Shown here: in pieces, positions 1 to 5,281 of the stretch
Numbering within the stretch: the stretch's first letter is position 1
Layout: every line of letters starts with the position of its first letter
NCBI GenBank assembly: GCA_018400335.1
Contig: JAGYMT010000160.1
Span: 1-5,281 of the forward strand
Reading direction: 5' to 3'
Length of the DNA: 5,281 nucleotides
Source: Kiritimatiellia bacterium
GTDB lineage: Bacteria > Verrucomicrobiota > Kiritimatiellia > JAAZAB01
Notes under the pieces: generated by a model
What the model was told of the DNA's origin: nothing
Seen by the model: the letters and a program-made list of their open reading frames with translations, nothing else
The model's database searches: none
Translations under genes and position numbers: made by a program

Positions 1-3000
1 TCTTTCCTGAGTCGCGGGCCCGCTTGCTCTGGCGGCGCTTTCTCGATCCGCTTGGCAATCACATGCGCCCATCTGCCACCTGGTTCGAAGTTCAGCCTTC
101 TCCGCCCGATCCGCTTCATGGCGGGGATAATCACACTGTCCGGGCGATGCTCAGGGGAACGCGAATCGAAAACCCGATGCCCATGGCCCGCATCAAATAT
201 GCCGACGGCGCATTTGTTACCCGTAAACTCGTGTCGGACGGCGCGGACGGCTGGCAACTGCTTCTTGCCGACCTGCGCCAGGATATCGAGTTCGTTCTCA
301 CGATGGATCGAGCTCGCAGCGAGCGCCATGTTCTCCGCGTTCTTCCGCGCCCGACCGTCACGCGCATCGAGGTCACCTACGATTATCCGCGTTACACGAA
401 TATGAAGAGGCGGACGGAGACGCTTGCGGGTCGCTCGATTTCCGCGCTTGAAGGGACAAAGATCAGGATCGATATCTTTTGCAACATGCCTCTTCAAAAG
501 GCCTTCGGATCGGTGGGCGACGACCTTCATCGTTTCGCCATCGATCTCAAGGAGCCTGAGCGAGCTGCTTGTTATATGTTCATGACGGCCGATGGGGCGA
601 TGGATCTCAACCTCGCGGGACAAAACGGATTGGAAGGGCGGGGCGAACCGCCTTTGTTCTTCCGCGTCGCGCGCGACACGCCGCCGACCGTGACGCTGGA
701 CGCGAGCATTGAGGATCGTGAGTATTATTTGACGGAACAGATGGATTTTGCTTATCGCGCTCAGGATGATTATGGGATCATGGAGTTGACGCTTCAATCC
801 GGATCATTCGTTCAGGATGCCGAGATGGAATCGTACGGGGCAAGAGAAGCCGCCGGCTTTATGCGGATTCCCATCGCTTCGGTGGCGAAGCCCGGAGATC
901 GAAGCGTTTCGCTTCGAATGCTGGCGAGGGACGGGAAGGGACGGGCGACTCTCAGTCGGGAGATCGTAATTCGCATTGCCGCCAATACGTATGACCGGCA
1001 AATGCGTCTCGCGCGCAATATTCTTTTTGGAACCATGGATGCCAGGTATCCGACCACATGCGGATTTCCGATGATCGCGCGAAACCGGGGACGCCTGGAG
1101 TCTCTGCAATTCATCAAAACGCGGGTTGGAGCGCTGGTCGAGGCGTTGGCCGAAAACGCGAAGCCGGGCAAAGCCGAGGAGCCCATAGTCGCGGATATCA
1201 ATGAGCGGCTTGGTAAACTTTCGCCGGAGTTTTACCTTCTCTATCAGACTGGATACGGCGCGGTGTTCGACTGGGTAGCCGCCATGCCGTTCTTGCCGCG
1301 TTTTCAGAGGTTGGCGCGGAATGCGATGGGCGCCGAGCTGGCCTTGAATGATCGTGCGCTTCGTTCGACGCTGAGCGCGGCGCTGTCGGCCGAGAATCCC
1401 AAGTCCGAGCTCGGAAAGGTCGCGCTCTCGATTGATGCCGCGATTGCCGTGCAGGAGGATGTCGTTCGACGTTTGAATGTCATGAGCCGGATGATCTCCG
1501 TTGAGCTCGCCGGGTTTCTGGCCGATAAACTTCTCGCGGAGATGAATTTCAGCGAATCGGCGCGTTCCATGACACAAGACGATCTGTTGAACGCGCAAAC
1601 CGCGCTTCGTGAGTGCGTGAGCATTGCCGCCGGCCAATCCATTCCCGCCGCGACCAACGCCGCGCTGAAAGAGGCGCTGGCGATGGATGATCCAGCCGCG
1701 TCACTGGAGGCTGTCCGCCCGGCGCTTGTGGAACTTGCCGACGGTCTTTTCATGGCGGCTGATTCGATATTGCTCAATGAATCATCGTGGATCATGCCGA
1801 TGGATAAGTTCGCGGCGGCGAACCGTCCTCTGTCCGGCGCCTGGCTGGATTGCTACATGCTGTTCGCGCTCGTGCAGGCGAACGGAAGGGGCGCGGACGA
1901 ATTCGAGTTGCTCAATATCGTATCGAGGTATCACCAGTGGCGCGAAAAGCCCGATAGCGATTATCGTCCGATCGGGAGTCCGGATCCGCTCGTCCGAACG
2001 AGGCATGACGCAGCGGTCCGGCTGGGCTTCACGCTTGGCGCGATGCGCGCGGATATGCAGGCGCTTCGCGCGGGACTGGCCGTTGGCTATCTGTCTCCGG
2101 GGCAGCCTGAATTCGAAAGCCTGTGGATAGGGTTGCGTGAACGGCATTACGAGCTGCTTAATTTAAGGGATCATCCGTCCTTTGACGCGGCAATTCGAAG
2201 TGAAGTCGCCGGCCTGACGGAACGGATGGACGCTTTCCGGCGTTGGATGCCGCGTGAAACTGATCCGTCACTTTTCTGCGACACGCTGGCTGAGTGGGAA
2301 GCGGCGGCGGGCGCTTTGTCCGTCCGCCTGACTCCTGCCGTCAACGAGGCCTTGGGCGCCATGGAATCCGACTTGGCTGAACGGCGCGATCTGCTCCCCG
2401 GCGCCGTCGCTTCCTATCGGCGTGAAATAGGCTTGAGAATCAAGAAGCTCGAGAAAGGTTCCTCGATTTTTTCTCCGATGTGGTCAATGCGCGCCCGTTT
2501 ATTCATGCTGCAACTGGCCGTCCGGCAGATTGCGAGCGCGGGCGAGGCGGCCCGCATTTATCAATCAGGGCCGCGCTTGGATTTGGAGCAATTGACCATG
2601 GCTTCGCTCTTCATAAACCATGCGCTTGTGTATTTCCATGGCACCGTTCTTCCGATGGACGACAGCATCCTTCTGCTCATAACCGTGACCGGCGGCGATA
2701 GGTCCGGCAAGATCAAAGAGTATCAGGAGCTTGACCACAGGCTCGATGGCGCATCCTATGTCTTTGGCGCGTCGTTGACGCCCGAATCGGCGGATCTGAA
2801 GGCCGCTGAATACAACCTTTCGCCGGCGCTCGCGAGGGAAAGAACAGCGTTGCGCAGTAGTCTTGACGCCGAAGCCTCGCTCACCAATAAGGCTGGGGTC
2901 CTGCGAGCCGTGATGTCGGATAATGCCACGGCGCCCGCGGTATGGGGAAAAGTGGGATGTGATTTGCGTGATTTGGGCAAGTTGCTCCGCTCGACCGACT

Positions 3001-3518
3001 CAATCACGGAAGTCGGGAAGAGAGCGCGACAACTTGCGCAATGGACGGACCTGATCGGGGCGCTTCCCCGCGCCGTCAACAGCCTGCCTGATACGCTTGC
3101 GGATGCCGCGCGCGACGGTGATTCTCCAGGATGGACAACGCGGATGGCCAATGAAACGGATGAGCTGATCATGAATATCAGAGAACTGGCGAGACCCATG
3201 CCGGGGGCGGGCGTGGCGGACAAGCTCGGCGTCGGCCGGGCGTTGGTGGAGATTTCCAGCGAGGATGACGGATCGAATCGCGCCCAACTTCGCTATGCGT
3301 TGTCGGCGATGGCCTGGAATCGGCGCAAAACTCGCTTTTCGGAGGGACGAGTCGGAGTCGGCGGCTTTGCCTTGAATGTTGGAGATGAGTTCGAGAATCT
3401 CAAGCTTCCCAAGCATTTGTATCTGGAATTGAAACGAGCCCGCGAGCAGGCGATGCCGGAACTGTTCATGGATCGTTCATATCGGTATCTCAATAAAATC
3501 CTGGAGCAGGCAAGATGA
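1..3518 (+). CDS. Large DUF4175-like envelope protein of MoxR/VWA-type operons (5' partial)
   Basis: The reading frame is open from the first full codon (base 3) to TGA at 3516-3518, about 1171 residues. The TTG at 24 and ATG at 63 have no convincing ribosome site, so the gene most likely starts upstream of the window. Residues are numbered here from the TTG at 24. About three beta-rich modules come first: roughly 17-110, 111-215 (with YDYPRYT at 119-125 and ALEGT at 141-145) and 218-320 (DTPPTV at 218-223, AQDDYG at 246-251). The rest is mainly helical, rich in Ala, Leu, Arg and Glu, with no membrane segment visible. The end (1128-1164) has LPKHLYLEL and SYRYLNKIL, reminiscent of the C-terminal Pro/Tyr-rich tail of relatives. 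From memory, these motifs match large DUF4175-like proteins of planctomycetes and related bacteria, which carry membrane helices at the N-terminus and sit near MoxR, DUF58 and von Willebrand A genes. The anchor would lie upstream of the window. The biochemical role is unknown; a periplasmic scaffold is an inference. The gene is certain, the family assignment moderately so. Confidence 0.85.
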   Translation, partial: FPESRARLLWRRFLDPLGNHMRPSATWFEVQPSPPDPLHGGDNHTVRAMLRGTRIENPMPMARIKYADGAFVTRKLVSDGADGWQLLLADLRQDIEFVLTMDRARSERHVLRVLPRPTVTRIEVTYDYPRYTNMKRRTETLAGRSISALEGTKIRIDIFCNMPLQKAFGSVGDDLHRFAIDLKEPERAACYMFMTADGAMDLNLAGQNGLEGRGEPPLFFRVARDTPPTVTLDASIEDREYYLTEQMDFAYRAQDDYGIMELTLQSGSFVQDAEMESYGAREAAGFMRIPIASVAKPGDRSVSLRMLARDGKGRATLSREIVIRIAANTYDRQMRLARNILFGTMDARYPTTCGFPMIARNRGRLESLQFIKTRVGALVEALAENAKPGKAEEPIVADINERLGKLSPEFYLLYQTGYGAVFDWVAAMPFLPRFQRLARNAMGAELALNDRALRSTLSAALSAENPKSELGKVALSIDAAIAVQEDVVRRLNVMSRMISVELAGFLADKLLAEMNFSESARSMTQDDLLNAQTALRECVSIAAGQSIPAATNAALKEALAMDDPAASLEAVRPALVELADGLFMAADSILLNESSWIMPMDKFAAANRPLSGAWLDCYMLFALVQANGRGADEFELLNIVSRYHQWREKPDSDYRPIGSPDPLVRTRHDAAVRLGFTLGAMRADMQALRAGLAVGYLSPGQPEFESLWIGLRERHYELLNLRDHPSFDAAIRSEVAGLTERMDAFRRWMPRETDPSLFCDTLAEWEAAAGALSVRLTPAVNEALGAMESDLAERRDLLPGAVASYRREIGLRIKKLEKGSSIFSPMWSMRARLFMLQLAVRQIASAGEAARIYQSGPRLDLEQLTMASLFINHALVYFHGTVLPMDDSILLLITVTGGDRSGKIKEYQELDHRLDGASYVFGASLTPESADLKAAEYNLSPALARERTALRSSLDAEASLTNKAGVLRAVMSDNATAPAVWGKVGCDLRDLGKLLRSTDSITEVGKRARQLAQWTDLIGALPRAVNSLPDTLADAARDGDSPGWTTRMANETDELIMNIRELARPMPGAGVADKLGVGRALVEISSEDDGSNRAQLRYALSAMAWNRRKTRFSEGRVGVGGFALNVGDEFENLKLPKHLYLELKRAREQAMPELFMDRSYRYLNKILEQAR
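3503..3506 (+). promoter_or_regulatory. Ribosome binding site for the prenyltransferase-repeat gene
   Basis: GGAG lies 8 bases before the ATG at 3515, inside the last codons of the upstream gene. The start overlaps that gene's TGA as ATGA (3515-3518), an arrangement typical of translational coupling. Together with the signal peptide that follows, this fixes the start. Confidence 0.7.
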
Positions 3519-3610
3519 GAAAGATATCGTTTGTGGCTTTTTCAACAAACCGCGGGGTTCGTTTTGCGTCGGCTTTGCTCGCCCTGCTGACGGCCATTTC
3601 AGCGTCCGGC
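3515..3610 (+). other. Signal peptide coding region
   Basis: Codons 1-32 of the prenyltransferase-repeat protein. The n-region is basic (R2, K3, R13, R16), the hydrophobic core runs from F17 to A30 (FASALLALLTAISA), and A-S-G before E33 fits signal peptidase I (-3 Ala, -1 Gly). Cleavage one residue earlier, after S31, is also possible. The n-region of about 16 residues is rather long, so an uncleaved membrane anchor cannot be excluded. Confidence 0.75.
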
Positions 3611-4594
3611 GAGGATCGCTTTCAGTCGCAGCGGAGGGAAATGACGGCGCGGGCCATCGCATACCTGGTGGATATTCAGAACAATGGCTATGTCGGCGAT
3701 GCCAGGCCAAGAGCCGTTACCGGTTTGTTCGTGCTGGCCTGTCTCTCCTCCGGCATTATGCCGACGCATCCTGTTTATGGCGATGCCGTCCAGGCGGCGG
3801 CGGACTGGATTATGGAACAGAGTCCGGGCTCGTTTCTTGGCGGCTCGGGGGAGCCCAACTCCGACCATGCGCTTGCCGCTCTTGCCGTCACCGAGCTGGT
3901 TGGCTCTTCAGCTTCCGTAGCCGGTAATCTCGCCTTGTTTGAAAAGGCGCGTCAGGCTCTGGAATACAGCCTTCAAAGCCAGGACCAGGGGAGTAATCCG
4001 GATTACAATGGCGGATGGAAAGCCGATGATCGTACGCGCGTGAACGATCGAATGCTCACTGCCTGGTTTCTGACGCAGATGCGCGCGGCTGCCATTATCA
4101 ATGAAGATGTCCCTGAGAGCCGTCTCGATCAAGCGGCGGAATTCATGGCGGCAAGCCAGAAGAGCGCCGAGTCCGAAAAGGAGGATGAACGCGGCGGATT
4201 TTCAATCAGCGCCGCCGGCCTGCCTGTTCGAAGCGCAACAGCGTCAGGCATGGCCGTCCTGGCGATGTTTGACCCCGATAAGGAACGCCTCGAACTGGCG
4301 CGCGCCTGGCTTTCCAGGCATTCTCCGAATTGGTACGGGCCGAATTTCTATCCGACTCATTTCTTCGCCGCAAGGGCGTTGTTCAGAACGCGAGAGCTCG
4401 ACGGAGGAAAGGCTTTTGATTCTTATTTTCAGCGCGTCGCCCGCATGCTTCGAGAGAGACAGGCGCCTGACGGCAGCTTTCCCTTTCCGCCAGGCGAGGG
4501 CGGCACAACCGTGGCGATGGGCACGGGTTTCAGCACCGCGATGGCCGTGCTCATTCTCAACGCTGATCGCGGCTTTCTGCCCGTGGATCAATGA
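3515..4594 (+). CDS. Secreted prenyltransferase/squalene-cyclase-repeat (alpha/alpha-toroid) protein
   Basis: This is a complete gene of 359 residues. Residues 1-32 form a signal peptide: basic start (MRK, then R13 and R16), hydrophobic core 17-30, probable cleavage after A30-S31-G32. There is no lipobox cysteine. The mature part has about six helical-hairpin repeats, near 42-80, 91-130, 144-193, 204-252, 258-292 and 302-350. Several carry the QW-type pattern of Gln followed by a Gly-aromatic turn, such as RQAPDGSFPF (315-324) and NGGWKADD (165-172). SDHALAALAVTELVG (116-130) and the stretch ending NEDVP (196-200) resemble the 'HGxAtLfLaE' and 'AGI.VP' parts of planctomycete prenyltransferase/squalene-oxidase-repeat proteins as I remember them. 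No DxDD cyclase motif is seen, so terpene cyclase or prenyltransferase activity is unlikely. A structural or ligand-binding role in the periplasm, linked to the gene it overlaps by 4 bases, is inferred. The family is confident; the function is unknown. Confidence 0.9.
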   Translation: MRKISFVAFSTNRGVRFASALLALLTAISASGEDRFQSQRREMTARAIAYLVDIQNNGYVGDARPRAVTGLFVLACLSSGIMPTHPVYGDAVQAAADWIMEQSPGSFLGGSGEPNSDHALAALAVTELVGSSASVAGNLALFEKARQALEYSLQSQDQGSNPDYNGGWKADDRTRVNDRMLTAWFLTQMRAAAIINEDVPESRLDQAAEFMAASQKSAESEKEDERGGFSISAAGLPVRSATASGMAVLAMFDPDKERLELARAWLSRHSPNWYGPNFYPTHFFAARALFRTRELDGGKAFDSYFQRVARMLRERQAPDGSFPFPPGEGGTTVAMGTGFSTAMAVLILNADRGFLPVDQ

Positions 4595-4596
4595 TG

Positions 4597-4602
4597 AAAG
4601 GA
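4597..4602 (+). promoter_or_regulatory. Ribosome binding site deciding the start of the third gene
   Basis: AAAGGA lies 6 bases before the ATG at 4609. Two other in-frame ATGs at 4591 and 4594 overlap the previous stop codon but have only weak purine-rich sequence before them (GTGGAT). The site therefore favours 4609, giving MLPRDAF rather than MMKGCFMLPRDAF. Confidence 0.65.
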
Positions 4603-4608
4603 TGTTTT

Positions 4609-5281
4609 ATGCTTCCGCGTGATGCCTTTGCGAGAGATGGTTCCCGGCAAACACTGCTTCTGGCGGGACAAACCTTGGATGAGTTGAGAGCGAAGTTCGT
4701 TTCGCCATCCGATGAATTATCCCGATTATGGCGACATTTCCTGCTTCTGGCGCGGCAAAACCCATTCTGGTGTTCGTCTTACAGCATTCTTGCCTTTCTT
4801 GTGACGGGAGACGATGTGTACAGGAAGACGGCGCGCGATGTTTTCGTCAAGTTCACGGAGACGGAAAAGGACGCGCTCTTGACATGGGATGCGCAGTTTC
4901 ATACGCACACCGTATCCGCTCCGCTGGGACGAATGATGGTATTCTATGACTGGATCGCCGACACCGACCTTCTGACGGCGGTCGAGAGACAGGCTTTCGA
5001 GGCAGCGGCGCTTGATTTCGCCAATCTCATCCCGATGGATCAGCTTCAGGGACGCGCCCGTTCCTTCGATAACCAGGTGTTGGCCAACTGCTTCGGGGGC
5101 GCCATCGCGGGCTACATCCTTGGCGTGAGGCGCGGCGACAGCGCTTTGGCGCGGCGCCTTTACTCAATCGGAACGGAGATGCTGATTGACCAGTACAGAA
5201 AGCTTCCCCGTTCCTGCTATTCCGGCGAGGGAAGCACCTACCACGAACAGGTCGTGGGTCCGCTGCTTCTGCTCGGCGGCC
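4609..5281 (+). CDS. Heparinase II/III- or alginate-lyase-like alpha/alpha-toroid protein (3' partial)
   Basis: The frame is open from ATG 4609 to the window edge, 224 codons with no stop. Numbering starts at 4609. Features recalling the N-terminal toroid domain of heparinase II/III-like and alginate-lyase-like proteins are: LLLAGQTLDELRAKF (16-30), like the usual opening 'RLLLT..EL..LRA.'; ILAFLVTGDDVYRKTAR (60-76), like the 'A..YLlTGD..Y...A' helix; MMVFYDWIAD (109-118); an Asn-containing segment RSFDNQVLANCFGGA (151-165); and YSGEGSTYHEQ (204-214), like the 'EG.sY' segment. N155, Y211 and H212 are candidate active-site residues, by position only. Family members cleave uronic-acid polysaccharides by beta-elimination, but the C-terminal beta-sheet domain that would help assign this protein lies outside the window. 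No signal peptide is visible from any of the three possible starts, which is odd for a lyase. The gene follows its neighbour by 14 bases and is presumably co-transcribed. The coding call is strong; the family is a moderate inference from motif resemblance, and the substrate is unknown. Confidence 0.75.
   Translation, partial: MLPRDAFARDGSRQTLLLAGQTLDELRAKFVSPSDELSRLWRHFLLLARQNPFWCSSYSILAFLVTGDDVYRKTARDVFVKFTETEKDALLTWDAQFHTHTVSAPLGRMMVFYDWIADTDLLTAVERQAFEAAALDFANLIPMDQLQGRARSFDNQVLANCFGGAIAGYILGVRRGDSALARRLYSIGTEMLIDQYRKLPRSCYSGEGSTYHEQVVGPLLLLGG

Noticed and set aside
24..63. TTG at 24 or ATG at 63 as the true start of gene 1
   Set aside because: Neither has a Shine-Dalgarno sequence, the frame stays open to the left edge, and FPESRARLLWRRFLDPL reads as the linker that follows N-terminal membrane helices in this kind of protein.
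804..1637. Antisense open frame of 277 codons opposite gene 1, and other long minus-strand frames (1304-1795, 2756-3223, 3000-3416)
   Set aside because: They lie wholly inside a well-supported sense gene. Their translations are low-complexity and rich in Arg, Ser, Ala or His with no domain-like pattern, and such shadows are common opposite GC-rich coding DNA.
2691..2714. Walker A-like segment in gene 1: a hydrophobic strand followed by GGDRSGKI
   Set aside because: The GxxxxGK spacing is met, but Ile replaces the required Ser/Thr, no Walker B partner is evident, and the surrounding protein is of an envelope type not expected to bind ATP.
3990..4060. DxDD-type cyclase motif in gene 2 near NGGWKADDRTRVNDR
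   Set aside because: The acidic residues do not form DxDD and sit in the third repeat, where related non-enzymatic repeat proteins have a similar acidic turn; cyclase activity is not supported.
4101..4622. Plus-strand frame of 173 codons overlapping the end of gene 2 and crossing into gene 3
   Set aside because: It is out of frame with both supported genes and Arg/Ser/Pro-rich without domain character, so it is a frame shadow of the prenyltransferase-repeat gene.
4728..4949. Plus-strand 73-codon frame and the opposing 4726-4908 minus-strand frame
   Set aside because: Both lie within the open lyase-like frame that runs to the window edge, which has far better protein character and a ribosome site.

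Overview
The window is a dense block of three genes on the + strand, read in one direction and with almost no intergenic DNA: a large gene entering from the left edge (to 3518), a complete 359-codon gene (3515-4594), and a third gene (from 4609) that runs off the right edge. The first junction is an ATGA overlap and the second is a 14-base gap carrying a Shine-Dalgarno sequence. I see no promoter or terminator, so this looks like the interior of one operon. There is no gene-free stretch over 300 bases and no sign of RNA genes, CRISPR, insertion sequences or long repeats.

Gene 1 encodes most of a very large protein. It has about three beta-sandwich (Ig/cadherin-like) modules followed by some 800 residues of mostly helical sequence. 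Its motifs (YDYPRYT, ALEGT, DTPPTV, AQDDYG) are those I associate with the DUF4175-like envelope proteins found beside MoxR ATPase / DUF58 / von Willebrand A (BatA/BatB-type, 'aerotolerance') genes in planctomycetes and relatives. Gene 2 is a secreted protein with prenyltransferase/squalene-cyclase-type alpha/alpha-toroid repeats, a familiar partner of that cluster. Gene 3 looks like the N-terminal part of a heparinase II/III- or alginate-lyase-like alpha/alpha-toroid protein, which I do not know as a standard member.

Organism (inference): a fairly GC-rich bacterium, probably of the PVC group or a similar phylum (Planctomycetota, Lentisphaerota, Kiritimatiellota, Hydrogenedentota, Sumerlaeota or the like). 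This rests on the gene 1 + gene 2 pairing; the window has no phylogenetic marker. A working picture is an envelope-associated MoxR/VWA-type assembly (gene 1 anchored in the membrane upstream of the window, gene 2 exported) co-transcribed with a possible polysaccharide-degrading or glycan-binding protein. The functional link to gene 3 is speculative.
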